Notes under the pieces: model-generated
Told to the model about the DNA's origin: nothing
The model's database searches: none
Seen by the model: the letters and a program-made list of their open reading frames with translations, nothing else
Part shown: positions 46,060-58,231 of the stretch, one piece after another
How positions within the stretch are numbered: position 1 is the first letter of the stretch
How the letters are laid out: each line of letters starts with the position of its first letter
Assembly: GCA_025642065.1 (NCBI GenBank)
Contig: JAODUP010000674.1
Span: forward strand, 154,001 to 218,000
Origin: Paralvinella palmiformis
Taxonomy: Eukaryota; Annelida; Polychaeta; Terebellida; Alvinellidae
Length of the DNA stretch: 64,000 nucleotides
Direction of reading: 5' to 3'
Program-made: the position numbers and the translations under genes

Positions 46060-49000
46060 ACCGTCTGTGACCATGTGTGTGACCTAGTCTTTAATATTTG
46101 TTGAAGATGTCATTTTGTGAAATATTTTTTGGGCCTAGGTGAATATTTATTAGTTGGTATAATAGGACTATAGGTTTGTTACTACTGTTTCATTGTTCTC
46201 ACCTGAGTCCTAGCTTTTATTGTCTCATGTGTCCACTTGTCTAGATGTGAATATTATGTTATAGGTAAGGTGGATTTTATTTGCCAATGAAATTACTTAA
46301 ACAGATAAAAAAAATTGTTATTTTATAGGCAAGATCCTTATGACTCATACGGAGAGCCATATAGACGTTCCAGTGTACCTCCGAGAGATTCTTATGAGTA
46401 TGCTTTTGTTAGATATGTTTTAAACAAACAAAGCAGTGAATATATATTTTAATTTATTTTAATTTTAAAATAATCAGTAATAATTCTCAAATGACAAAAG
46501 ATAAAAAAAAATTGAAAATCTGCCATCGCTATTCATTATGTATTGATGGTGATAGTGAATTTTTCAGAATAATATCTGTATGCTGATCATGAATAGCCAT
46601 ATGTTGTTTATATGTGTTACACTTCAAGTCTGTATTACAGACGTGATCCATATGAGGATCCATATGGAGATACATACAGAGAACCATACAGAGAACCCGG
46701 ACTCTTGCCGTCAGCAAGTGGAGAAAAGGTACCTCACGACTGTGACATCATCGCTGTCGACAATCAAGCCAGGTAAGATTTAGTTAATTCTCATTTTCGA
46801 ATGGTCGTGCTTCGAAAAGATCTCCATTGCAAGTGAACTTCATGACCTTTTTTTGATGTCGTGCCCACAGGTCGTACACAAAACAGATAGAGTCTCGCCT
46901 GCACAGCATGAAGATGATAGCGCATGTGATTAATATAACAGATGAATTGGCTCTTCCGCCGTTGATGGAAGCAGCTAACCACAGCAAACTGCCCTACGTA
47001 ATCGTAGTGCGTAGGCAGAATGAAGTGCACCACTCGCTGACATTGAACATTTTACACGGAGCACCACAGGGTAAGCTGCTAACCCAGTTTCTCCTGTTTT
47101 TTCTCTCTATTGGGGCAAGTTTACCTTGAGTCTACCACCTGCCAGCACATTGTTTGTCATCATAATAGCTGTTTCAGTCAGATGTTTTGCTTCAAGTATA
47201 AAAAGTATTTTGGAGAAATGTGGTGAGATTTTCTTGGCAATTTACTTTACTTTTCTATGGATCAAAGGATGTTTCCCTAAAAAGCTGCCCCTCAGCCATA
47301 CATCCCAGTTTTAACTAGCACTGACCTTCAACGGATCACTCTCTTTCACTCACTACATGGATCAGGAGTGTTGGAGATGCCGAATATGTTGTATGTTGAA
47401 TTTTCTGACATAGGCATACAATACGAACATCTTTATCAACACCATTTTAAAGTTATGCAAGCCGTCAGTTGATATTTTTAATGTCTGTGGTTCAATATAT
47501 CAAATGTTTGTTTAAATTATAAACTTTTAAAATAATCCATAATTATATAATACAAATAATCATACAATTAAACACCTTTTATGACAGTTTATAACTAATT
47601 TAACCTAAGAAGTGGAATCGTTTAAGTAGTGTTAACTACTTATAACCTAAGAGATTTTCTAGGATTCTGACCTCCTTTCTGGTCTTAATCTTCTGATAAA
47701 CCGTGACAAGTATATTGTTGCACTGACAACTAAACAATTGTGAATGATTAATTTAACCATTTTGTGTTTCATATTTAATGAACCTCATTTTTAATCAGTC
47801 AAACTGTTGTGATGGTATCTTTGTGTGTCGTTGATTTTCAGGAACACAATAAAACGTTTTTCTGCACCAATCAAATGCACTGGAGTCAAAATAATAATAA
47901 TAACAATAATAATAATAATATTTAGTAATAAAAATAAAAACATTTTTGTAATACCATTTATCAAGTAAATTACCATTCATGGGTGCTCCCCATGAATGGT
48001 AGGTAATGTTAATGACTAGATGCAAAGTTTACTGAAAGTTAATGTTACACTTAAAATTTAGTCACAAACTTAATAGTGTCTTTTTAGTAGAGGTGAATAA
48101 AAGCATGATTACATGAATTCCCCATTGTGCCGGAATGTTTTAAATATAACGCTATGATCAACAACGGGAGATTTAGGGGAATTGCTAAGATTTGGCACGA
48201 TGCCATTGTTATTAAATAAAATCAACTTTGGCGCGTAGATTATGCATCTGTGCTATATCTATTCGAATAAAGCATATGTGATACTGGAGCTTTTAAACTA
48301 AACCTTGCCAGCAACAAATGAAGCTGTCAGCTGTGTGGAAAATCTTTGGGATTTGGCTAGTTACTGGATGAGCTAGTTTGTTTAGGTTCTGCTTGAAACA
48401 GCTCCAAATTGTTTTTGTCTTCAAACCTGGTAGTGAATTTATCAGTTTGTGTGTTATTCATATTGGTAAGTATTGAGATGAAAATCAGGATGTACTTAAT
48501 GTCAAGAGGATGCTTTTTTTGTTCTTCTTGGTGTTAAATCGTCATAAAAAAAGAAAGCTAAGCCGACCTGTAAATTACTCTCCAGTTCCTCATGACTGCA
48601 AATTACTCTGCGTTTCCTTTCTTTCCTGCAGAACACAGAAACATGCCATATGAGGATGCCATGAAATTAATTGCGCGTAACTTTGAGGCATACCTGATTG
48701 AGCTTCGAGCTAAATCAGCAAGATCTTTGACACCTTTGGCGACCACACCAGCAGCTGTTAGACCGAGCCTGCCTCCAGCACGGGCTGTGCCACCAACGCC
48801 AGCAGTCATCAGCAAACCAGAATTTGTTCTGCCCGACTCCGATACACATTACCTGTTAAATCTTTTGGCTGACAATCGTTATTTAACGCTGGACGAGCTA
48901 CATAAAGTACTGAGATACTTGGAATTGCGATATGATCGACTTGCTCGAGCACAAGGAGTTCCCATCCACAGAGGTGATTACCAACATTTCTAGCCTGTCC

Positions 49001-49288
49001 CGATTTTTAGCTTTTAACTGGCTGTACAGTAGATGCCAACCATAGAGTTAAACAACTTCTTATCCTATGAGCAGTCATCATCTACAGAAGGCTTGCTTTA
49101 AACACATTATACAAAATTGAATATTTTTAAACATGGAGCCTAAAAAGAAATTTTTATAGCACAACACAGGACAAAATAATAAAATCAATATTATTTGACA
49201 GTAAAAAAGAACCTCCAAAGGAATAATTTTTATACCCAGAGTCTGTACCAAACACTTATTTTCTTTGGTATCCCTGTGAAAACTATTA

Positions 49289-49325
<37 letters not shown>

Positions 49326-52078
49326 CCTATCTAAACAAAATGAGTTGGATGTTGGTAATTTTCAAAATTGAGCTATTAGTATCACTGGAAAGAGCAGAAT
49401 CTCTGTTTTCATACGGTGTATTATAGAAGATTATTCTAGCTGAAGTTATAGCTGGAAAAACACGGGTATGGTAAAAACCTTCAGAGTAGGAAAATGTACA
49501 AAATTATTACATTTCAGGTTGGAAGATAAAATCATTGTTAAGATACTCTGTTAATATGAATATAATATCTTCATTAGAAACAAATTAGGAGATTAATTAA
49601 CATTTTATGCAATCCGACACCGTCTCTAATCTCTCTGATTTGTGAGCGCTTTCATTGCCGTGTTGCCATGGGGCTGCCACCGTGGTCTAATTGGTAGGAT
49701 GTTGGACCACAGATCACTAGCACCTGAGAATGAATATTGGTGTTGGCATATCTGAAGGGTGTTGCATCTTTGACTTCGCTTCATTACCTTTGGAGGTCGA
49801 TCGGCCTACCATGTGCACAAAAGTGGCTGTAAAACAACAATCATCAATCGGTCATCATTCCATTGCCACATCGTAGTCATATTTTCATCAGAATTAATTA
49901 AAACCCATTTTTTGCTTCATCTTGTTCGCTAACTACGTCAACACTGAACACCGTGGAAGTACACCGTGCGCATTTATTCATTCAGAAAAATTATTCAAAT
50001 GACCCACAACGGACCAATGAAAACGGCTTCTGGGGCTGTTGCTAACATGTGACCCCAATTTGTTTACACATATAGCGTGATTGGTGGGTCTATTCCAAGC
50101 ATTCTGGAGGTCAGAGAATGCATAAATTAGTATAAATATGACCACATGAATTTATGACATGTTATCCTATCCAGTGATATCCGATTTGTTAGGGATAGGT
50201 TCAAAATTAGTGACAAAGAATGCACACAGTTAGTGACATTTTTGGTTTTGTCTTAAGGAAATCGAGCGGAATACTTAGGACAGCTCTACAAACCTTTTTA
50301 AAATATGAAACTGTTGATTAGACAATAACAAGGATGGCATTCAATAAAAGAAATACCAAAGAATCATTTTCAGAAATCAGGCATTTACAGAAAATCAATT
50401 TTACTGACATCCAATTCATTTTGTTAAGATGGGTCACACACAAATATATATTTAAAATCAGTATTCTGGAATACAAAGAAGTGAGCACATTCATATAAAC
50501 TTTTCTTAAGGTACATTTATCATATTTTGTAACAGATAAGATTTTCAAATTCTAAACAGGTTTTTATCTTGATATGCAATTTGAAATATTCCTTTTTTGA
50601 CCAGCTAGTGGTAAGATGAATTTTTGATACAATATTTTCTATTTGTTAGAGGCATCATTTAGAAGAATTTTTTTCTTTCTGGTTTGCTAAAGAGAAGTCG
50701 ATTCCCAAATGTTTTACTCAATAAGAAAGTTTGTTTAATATTTTCTGCATTATCACATTCAAAATCCAGTCACGCTATCACCATAATTTATGTCTTAAGA
50801 ATCCCCTGTCCAGTTCTTGTTAAATTGGTATCTCAATATTTAATTGGCATTAGTTAAATGATACAACTTGATTTTGCTTTAAGATGCAGTCACCTCTTGA
50901 TTGAGACGAATACTTAAAGGAGCTAAATTCTTATGAGTAATGGGAGGATAGTATACCTGGCAAGCACTCTTACAGGAAGCCACTCTGTCAGTGTCTTTTT
51001 AAATTATTTAGTTTTTGACTTGAGAAATGCAAAGATATACATGATAATTTTGTGCTATATCGACAACACTTGAAATCTTTTGACACTATGATGATCACCT
51101 GTAGAGTGGAAACCTCCCCCCTCCAAAAAAAGTAACAAAAACATGTAATTTATTTTCACCGTGAACAGTTGCCATAAAAATCAAAATAAATTTACGTAGC
51201 AGGAGCAAACATCCGAGAAGAAATAAATGGTATGTTTATAATACATGTTTGCAAGAAGTAAGGCTCCATTTAATTTTTATGTTTAGTGCATCAGTGTCAG
51301 TTACTACTGATCTGGGAGTTAGCCATATCATTATATTTTGTGAAGCAGAAGAAAAGAATTGAAATATTTTCGAATTTTTGGCACCAGAGAGAGCAAGTTG
51401 GCTTGAATGTTGTTCAGTTGCTGGAAAGGGAACTGTTTCTTGGGTGTAAAAGAAAACACAACTGGTCGAGTGATCTAAAGTTTTAATGTGCAAATGAATG
51501 TTTCAGAAATACTCGCGCGGGAGTCGCTAAAGGATGAGACGGCCATTAGTAAACAGCAGGAGGCACTGAAGAAGAACATACTTAGCATACTGAATGGAAC
51601 CGAAGAGAAGACAGCAACATCTCAGACTTTGTCCACCAGTTATCCCGGTCTGACGCCTGTTGCAGCACCGACAACCATGGTGCCAGATGTAGGCACCACT
51701 GCCGGGTTGTCATCGATAAATCTCGACAACCCAAGTGTACAGAAGGCACTGGACAATCTGATCTCATCTGGATCATCACTGCTGAAGAACATCACGTCGC
51801 TGACCGAGACTGCGCCATCTCAGAGTCAGGTACAGAATTCAGGAATCAGCCAGGCCATAACCAGCCAAGCAGGGGCACCTACTGGCCAGAGTGAGATGTA
51901 TGGAGGGCATGCACCAGTGTATGGCATGGCACATGGCGTAGCACCGGTCAGTGCACCAGTCAGTTATCCAACCGCATCTACCACTTACGATGGAGGCTAT
52001 CTCGATCAGAGATACAACACCCAGGGAATGAATGTGTCGGCGTCTCATGGCGGACATTATCAGCCACCTCAATATTGA
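38175..52078 (+). CDS. NCOA5: NCOA5 homologue with RRM (8 coding exons, whole gene span)
   Basis: Nuclear receptor coactivator 5 family, nuclear co-regulators of estrogen-receptor-type transcription in vertebrates; the role here is inferred. Exons join in phase to 1899 nt, 632 residues (human 579). Order: RS-rich N-terminus (SRSRSRSRSRDRSHSRR, about 38-55), an RRM (about 78-147; RNP2 VFIGNL, RNP1 RRFGFVQF), an RGG-like GRGRGGRG stretch, DPY-rich repeats, the anticodon-binding-like core (about 252-350, with EHRNMPYEDAMKLIARNFEA), LLNLLADNRYLT containing an LxxLL motif (403-407), a QQEALKKNILSILNG segment (459-473), and INLDNPSVQKALDNLISSG (513-531). Each block after the RRM has a clear human NCOA5 counterpart. 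The RRM resembles the hnRNPC/RALY type and is not part of annotated human NCOA5. Confidence 0.93.
39685..39792 (+). CDS. NCOA5: NCOA5 exon 2 (second half of RRM)
   Basis: Acceptor taaactag, donor gtatgt, 108 nt. Encodes GVSLFRRFGFVQFAREEDAR and AVEMEAGGLLKGELV, the RNP1 strand and last helix of the RRM. Confidence 0.93.
42585..42733 (-). repeat. AATTGG-rich foldback repeat, copy C
   Basis: A short, reversed relative of copies A and B. Begins TGGGTCACTTCCATATTGTC and ends ATTGAATGAACCCA, with CAATTCCATTTGGTCAATTC inside. In NCOA5 intron 2. Confidence 0.65.
43356..43548 (-). repeat. SINE family 1, near-complete copy
   Basis: From the left: tail GATGATGATGATGATTGATT, TTTTACGGCCACTTTTGTGC, body ACCTCCAAAGGTAATGAAG, ATGCCCATGCCGAGATTC, and tRNA-like head ACAAGCTACCACTAGACCAC. 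Minus strand, in NCOA5 intron 2. Confidence 0.85.
44107..44306 (-). repeat. SINE family 1 copy with target duplication
   Basis: The element at 44119-44294 is bounded by a perfect 12-bp duplication GGCCATTTATAA (44107-44118 and 44295-44306), as expected for LINE-driven insertion. The B box reads GTTCGAATCTCG on the minus strand. The head has a small deletion. Confidence 0.88.
45620..45776 (+). CDS. NCOA5: NCOA5 exon 3 (RGG/RS linker)
   Basis: Acceptor ttttgttag, donor gtaagc, 157 nt. Encodes DVKMAGEGRRNPAP, which closes the RRM, then LVGRGRGGRGAPPRYSRH and an arginine/serine-rich stretch. Confidence 0.9.
46019..46058. repeat. (GT)n microsatellite
   Basis: About 20 GT units in NCOA5 intron 3. 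Other GT/CA runs lie at 38792-38812, 52098-52140 and 58701-58727. Confidence 0.95.
46329..46397 (+). CDS. NCOA5: NCOA5 exon 4
   Basis: 69 nt; acceptor ttttatag, donor gtatgc. Encodes QDPYDSYGEPYRRSSVPPRD, part of the DPY-rich linker that recalls the DPMY/RY-rich linker of human NCOA5. Confidence 0.85.
46641..46772 (+). CDS. NCOA5: NCOA5 exon 5
   Basis: 132 nt; acceptor tgtattacag, donor gtaagatt. Encodes RDPYEDPYGDTYREPYREP, then PHDCDIIAVDNQA, aligning with PVDCSVIVVNKQ, the first strand of the NCOA5 core. Confidence 0.92.
46871..47070 (+). CDS. NCOA5: NCOA5 exon 6
   Basis: 200 nt; acceptor gtgcccacag, donor gtaagc. Encodes YTKQIESRLHSMKMIAHVIN, LPYVIVVRRQNEVHHSLTLN and ILHGAPQ, matching the anticodon-binding-like domain of NCOA5 (FAIVITQQHQIHRSCTVN, IMFGTPQ). 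Confidence 0.95.
47971..48001. other. Perfect 13-bp hairpin in NCOA5 intron 6
   Basis: TACCATTCATGGG and CCCATGAATGGTA are exact inverted repeats with a five-base TGCTC spacer. It is shorter than a microRNA precursor. It could be the remains of a foldback element. Confidence 0.85.
48632..48973 (+). CDS. NCOA5: NCOA5 exon 7 (LxxLL motif)
   Basis: 342 nt; acceptor ctttcctgcag, donor gtgatt. Encodes EHRNMPYEDAMKLIARNFEA, a proline/alanine-rich linker, and HYLLNLLADNRYLTLDELHK, with the receptor-binding type LxxLL motif kept (LLNLL; human LINLL). Confidence 0.96.
49671..49850 (+). repeat. SINE family 1, near-complete copy
   Basis: Head GCCACCGTGGTCTAATTGGT and GTTGGACCACAGATCACTAG, body GGCATATCTGAAGGGTGTTG and TTCATTACCTTTGGAGGTC, tail AAAAGTGGCTGTAAAACAAC with ATCATC-type repeats. 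Plus strand, in NCOA5 intron 7. Confidence 0.85.
51507..52078 (+). CDS. NCOA5: NCOA5 exon 8 (C-terminus)
   Basis: Acceptor atgtttcag; stop TGA at 52076-52078. Encodes a QQEALKKNILSILNG helix and SINLDNPSVQKALDNLISSG, both NCOA5 marks, then a low-complexity Gly/Ser/Tyr/Pro tail. Confidence 0.96.
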
Positions 52079-52099
52079 ATTACATGAGCATGTACACAC

Positions 52100-52142
<43 letters not shown>

Positions 52143-53368
52143 GTCTGTGGAGTTTAGTTAGTACAGTATCATCTTGTGGTAGTATTAGTGTTACTGTTAT
52201 GTCCGGGCTACTACCTTGCAGCATATTCATCTTTTACATATATCGTACATCAGTGCTGTCTTACTGTTGTTAAGCAGGAACATTGTAGAATCGGCCATTA
52301 TCATACGTTTCACCCCTTGAAGTCCAAATACATCGTGATGCTGTGTTTTAAACAGTTAAAGTTTCTGTTGATAGATATTTTCATGTTTGTTATTTCTGCA
52401 TACCGGCAGTGTATGTTTGACAGATTTACTGGAATAAATATAACATTGGTGTGTGGGATCATGTTGTGTCGGGTGTTCATTAATTCGAGACATGCTGGTA
52501 GTTGTTATAGATAAGAGCGTATATAATACTTGGAGCGTGCCGCCTGGAATTGAGCTGGTAATTCATCTCCGGGTTGGCAACAAGGCAGAGATGTATATTC
52601 ACTGTAGACGTCGTATTTCTAGCTAAATGGAAACAGTTTTTAAAAACTATGTAAATAAATTGCATTTTACAGAAATAACCCTCTCCGCGATCCACGTAGA
52701 AAAGAAGGATGTGGAGATGGAGGAGGGCACCTTTCAATATTTTTAATATTTGTACAATTTTATTGTTTCGTCGTGGTTGATTGTTTGTCTTTTGACCGAG
52801 TTCGTGGTACGAAGCGGTACAAATGATAGTGGTGTTCAGTTTATGTTTAACAGCCGTTTTGTCAGTTGGCGGTGTCTAAGAAAATGTGCTGTATATAAAA
52901 TTGCGTGGTGATTAATATTGTTTCATTGGACATCATCCTGGATTTGAAGAGGTGGAGATGCTCTGAATGTCGCAGCATGCCATAGTCCCATGGGCATCTG
53001 TTTCCAGACAAGCTCTAGACAGGCTGCTTGATGTGGTAACTTGGGGCTGCTGCTAATGAGAAATTTGAATCAATTGCCAATTGGGAATTTCCAACGCCGT
53101 GATTTTTCATGTTTTGGCTTATCGGAAAGCAGGAGCATCGGGTAATGCCAGTTACGGAGGAAATTTTATTTGTGATAAGTATATCAGAAAGACGTTCCAC
53201 TTAACAGGTTCATGTTTTTGTAGGAACAAGCTGTCACCATGATATGTTCGTTTGTAGACCTATTTCATAATGTATATTTTCATCTCCTGCAAGAAAAGTT
53301 GTGTAGTTTGTAAGCTGGCATTTTATACGAGCCTTCCAGTTGCTCCATTGTACGTTGATGACATCCTA

Positions 53369-53374
53369 AATAAA
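53369..53374 (+). terminator. Candidate poly(A) signal of NCOA5
   Basis: AATAAA followed by AGTTCATTGTTCATAC, about 1.3 kb after the stop. Earlier AATAAA words occur near 52433 and 52653, so alternative ends are possible. Confidence 0.5.
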
Positions 53375-54659
53375 GTTCATTGTTCATACACGTCTCGAGT
53401 CTGTGTGGTATTACGATTTTTGACAGTGAAATAAATTTAGAGTGCTGCCGCTAAAGTTCAATATTATTAAATCCTTGAGCCGGGAACCGATTGCGAATGC
53501 CCTAAATTTTTATAGTGTGCAAGACACTTTCTGAAATATGGAACAAAATAAGCAATGTCTAATTTTCAATGATGTTCATGTGAGAGTCGATTATGCTTGA
53601 TGTTTTTGTGAGATTCCCGCTTTATTTTAACATACAACTCAAAAGAACAAAAATACATGGGCACCGTAAAGCACCGAAAAAACCCCATCAAGCAATTTTG
53701 TAAGTGCTATGCACATTAATGGTCTCCCTATCATGATTATTTTTTAAACTAAATGATATCTATACACTTAATTATGATTATTATGCTGTAAAACTAATAT
53801 CTGAAATAGAGTGAAAATATTATCGTTTTCAGTTAAATATTTTCTTAAGGGTATCCGGCTGTCCCCCCTAAAATGTTTTCATGCCAACGGTGCTTGCCAA
53901 GTATTGAACTGATCAGTATTTCACTTCTACGAGGACTTGTCTTACACACCGTTGTGCACAGATAATGAAAAATCCAAAGATGGCAGCCCTGAATGACTTC
54001 CATCACTGATGGGTACTTTTTATGTATCATGATTGCAGCATTTTCTGCACAGGACATCAGTGTTAGTTGCTGTGCAGAGTGGACAGACTTAAGGCATCTA
54101 GACGATTCATCACATCAGGAGACCAATAGCCAAAGGCTGACTGTTATCTGAAAATAAAGAAAAGGGATTCCCAAGATAGTTTTGGTGTGTGATTCAGCTA
54201 ACTGTTTATTCCAGTCACCGGATCTCAGTTTCTTTCCATTGTTGGTGATAACCAAATTTTGTCCGATTACACTGTAATGGAAGAGTCACTTGTTTTATTT
54301 GATTACATGTGTTTGACTATACATTGTTACTATTTTATTTCTGGTATACGATATCTTTCATTTTCATATTGTTTACGTTTCGAGAATGCTTAACCTGCAT
54401 GGCATAATAATTTTTAGGTTCAGAGTGGTCTTATAGAACAACAAGATGTTTTAGTATGTTACAGATGGTGTATTTCTTTATAAATAAAGTGATCCAATTA
54501 TGGTGTTTTTGTGCTTCTTAAATATAATATCCAGTAATATTTTCAGACCTTTCCCTTCCAAACTTTGGAAACCTCTGCTGGACATTTTGTCGGAAAACAT
54601 TTAGGAAATTTCTACTTTCTATTATTAAGAACTTCAGTTTCACTTTTTGCTAATATATG

Positions 54660-54850
54660 TGAGTAGTTGGTTTGGAGTGAGTGAGTGGGTGTTTGGGTGA
54701 GTGAGTGAGTGAGTGAGTGAGTGAGTCACATCTGGGACATATCGTCAAAGAGCCAATTGCCTAGGAAACATCTGAGAATTGGCTTGGTTTGATTTCAACA
54801 CTGGTGTGGAGGTTTGCAGGGCTGTATTCTATTGCAGGGCTGTGCTATTA
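54660..54850 (-). repeat. SINE family 2 copy with (GAGT)n tail
   Basis: A GAGT run (54695-54727) is followed by CACATCTGGGACATATCGTC and a worn minus-strand body. It shows that this family ends in a tetranucleotide tail. Confidence 0.55.
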
Positions 54851-55289
54851 TAGCAACCCAACTACTTTGAGATAACAGAAATCTAGATATGAAATATTCA
54901 GTTTTGGATAAAAAATACTCTGTCAATGCTGGAAATAGTTTTCTAACTCAAAATATTTTTTGGCTTTTTAACTCGGTGTTTACCCAAACTTAGAATATAG
55001 ACTGTAAAATTATGTTTGGATGATTAACCAACTATTAAAACTTATCCACTTCAGATATAGCTTCATGATACTAGCCTCGGTAAGTGAAATACAATTGTTT
55101 TCCTTCAGTATTATTTAAATATTCAAACTTATCAGTAATATAATATGTGGAAAATATTATTTCAAATGATACCTAAGGCAGCATACATTCATTTGAATAT
55201 ATAGAACTGAATTTTAATGAATAGGAAAAATTATATAAATGATATTTATATTTGGCTTCCGATTTCAAATTTCTCCTCTTACTGTTGAG

Positions 55290-55415
55290 TTCAAATCTTG
55301 GTGCGGGCATATCTGAAGGGTGTTTCATTTTTGACTTGGCTTCATTACCTTTGGAGGTCACTCGGCCCATTTAGCTTACCATGTGCACAAAAGTGGCTGT
55401 AAAACACCTGTCATC
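55290..55415 (+). repeat. SINE family 1, 5'-truncated copy
   Basis: Starts near the B box (GAGTTCAAATCTTGG) and keeps the body and the tail ATGTGCACAAAAGTGGCTG. Confidence 0.8.
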
Positions 55416-55756
55416 GTCTTCTTTTATCTGGGGAAGGGGGGTGGGGTGTATTGTCAGGCTGAATTGATAATATGGTTAGCCATAGACCTGTAACACTGTA
55501 CTTCAAGTCAGTGTGTACTTATGCTAGAAGGATGTTTTATCAAGCACTTCCCGTCATTATGTTTGCAGGTTGCTTAATCCATTTAGCCTTTCGTTTACAT
55601 AAAAGTGGTTTAAAAACACAACATTTAACATATTTTCACTAATCCTCTGTGGATATTAAAACCACAGAATGGAGTACAGACAGCCATCAGTTCTTGTGTT
55701 TCATATCGTTACTGTACTTTAGGAAATGAGTCATCTATACAGTTTGGTGAGGGGGG

Positions 55757-55820
55757 CCTCCGTGGTCTAGCGGTAGCGTGTTGGACCACAGATCACTGTG
55801 TGTGTGTGTGTGTGTGTGTG
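55757..55820 (+). repeat. SINE family 1 head joined to a (GT)n tract
   Basis: The first 42 bases of SINE 1 (GCCTCCGTGGTCTAGCGGTA, GTTGGACCACAGATCACT) run directly into GT units; body and tail are lost. Confidence 0.8.
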
Positions 55821-58231
55821 ATGGCTTTTAGATTTGTGCAAACTGCCAGATCTTTATTTTGTCAAAAGGTGTTTTTTTTTGTTAATTTGTTCAAACTGTC
55901 TGCAATTTATTTGGTCATAAGATAATTGTTTTCAGATTTTTTTTAAAATAAATATATTGTCCCGTTTATTTATCTGTCAGTAATGAAATGTTTCTGATTA
56001 CCTGTGGTGCCTTAGAGGACCATCAGGTTTCAGGCGTGTTCTGGTTTTATTGGTTTACTTATGAGCAACTTATCCTTAAGGCTGCCGATTTATATTTTGT
56101 TTCCGGCTGTTAGTACTGTTATTAACCATTATAATAAATAGTATTTAATTTTAATATTTACCCTGTTCCAAATCTTAGCTGATTAACTGTTGCAGAACAT
56201 TTTGCTCTGCCCTGTTATGGTAGTGACAGTTATGTTAGCAGGATATCTGAATACATAAATATTGCAGTTTTTGCCAACAAGGGTTTTAATTTCTTTGTAC
56301 ACAAACAGCTTCACAGTTCACGGTCTATGATTGACAGATAAAGTTAGAATTTGATCTAATTCCTATAATTATTACTCGGAGATTGGTCGTCATATTTAGC
56401 CAACCATATGCATAAATGTGACTGTACTACAACAACAGGAAAATCATTAACAGTTCATCAATCCTGCGGGCTCAAAGTTTGCCTTATATTTTCCTCTGTC
56501 GAATCTTACTCCCTCTCAAGTCGATGCTATTCACCCATGATACTGGTTGCCATTTGGCTAAACATTATCATGGCTTGGCTGGTAACGTGGCTAGCCATAG
56601 GTCAGTAGCATTGTAGATCAAAACCCTTCCTAACGATGTCTAGGAGGAAGTTTCATCTTTTATTTCTCCTTATTATCTCTTCAGTTTCCTTAGACTTAGT
56701 CCATTTTTACTACAGTGTACCAAAATGTGGCAGTAAACTAGAATTTCAGATTCCACAACAAAGTATTTAAATATGTTCAAGTTCGTGTTGTACAGTGGTT
56801 CACATTGTTATTTCAAAGTGATGGCTGTATCTTTTAATGTATCTTCTTACCGTAAGTGTTCAAATAAAGACAGTGTATTGAAATGGAGATGTGTTGGGTT
56901 TATTAAATAAATATAAATGCAAAAATCTAGTATAATAAAGTATTTTCGTGCATTCATATGTTGTTTTAGATTGATATTCAAGGTAATCATGTGTGTGTAC
57001 ATTTTATTAAAAGTCCAGTCTACTGAGATAGGCATATATAATGCACCATCAAAAAAATTAACAAATGATGCTGTTAGATGTTTCTGATAACAGTGTTTGC
57101 ATATTGATGTTTTATCCTTAAATCAGTTGTCCAAGATAGAATCTTATTAGAATTGTTTTCAGTTTTATTATCCTAAAACCATTAAAACATTCTAAGGACA
57201 GAATATAAAAGCATTAAATAAGTACCATATAAATATTGATTGTTGTGCTGACTTAAGGTATTAATATTCCAACTGGAGTACCTTGGCAGTAGTTGATGGC
57301 AGAAGAGGAAAGGAACAGTATTTCTTTTATGGAAGTGTATATTATTCATATGTATATCAAGAGGATGGAATAGTTAGGTACTTCAGCATATCTTGGTTCT
57401 GTACTTTTTGTAAAGGAATAAAGATTCAGCTGATTTTTATTTTGCTTTTTTTCATTGGAATATGTACATTTCCTGTGTTTTTAATTGCAGTGTCATGTAA
57501 GTTTGCAATTCTATGGGAATCTTAACTGTCAGTAGCATCGGTGTTACAGTGCGAGTTATTTTTGGGATGACTGCCAGTTTAATCACATCGATGCGGCTGA
57601 TTTGTGTTTCCATTTTGATAAAAACACCGTTTATTTTCTCTGAATATAACATCACAGTAAAGGTTTTTCACAAACATAAACATCATCTTGTTAATTTCAC
57701 TGTCCCAAATTTAAGCTATATTTGACCCCCTCGTTCTGGCAGAGAAAGAAAAACATAATTTTGTTATTGTTATTATGGCACATAAAGCAGAAAGCACCAG
57801 CTTAAAGTTCATGTCAAAACATAATAAAAATAACACCAAAAATCTTAGCAAGCAAATCTCCATGACTACCTACTTAAAAATAGAAAATAAATATACAAAA
57901 TAATTTCTTTTGTCTTAATTTTATAGTAAGTACTCTGAAACCCAGATGTAAACAAAGGCTTGGCTTCGCCATTTTGTGCTTCATTCAGTCGTTGAACTAA
58001 TGAAGCATTAGTTGATGTTTGCTGCTAAATGATGTCCACACTCTGTGATAGAAATCCAATTAGATGAATGTTATTGGATTGGTTGTGATTTGTTAAATAA
58101 GCATAATTTCAGAAATGCTATTACTAGTCTATATGCATTGTTCTCATCCATTTCATTTGCAGATAATCTCCGCTGTGTCTGTAAAACAATTGACATAATG
58201 TGCTATTTTTTATTTTATATAAACAGTGAAT

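Larger units (their letters stand above)
53375..58231. other. Intergenic region after NCOA5
   Basis: Holds the SINE pieces listed separately and possible worn SINE 1 tails near 55560-55620 and 56390-56440. No open frame here looks coding. Confidence 0.5.
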
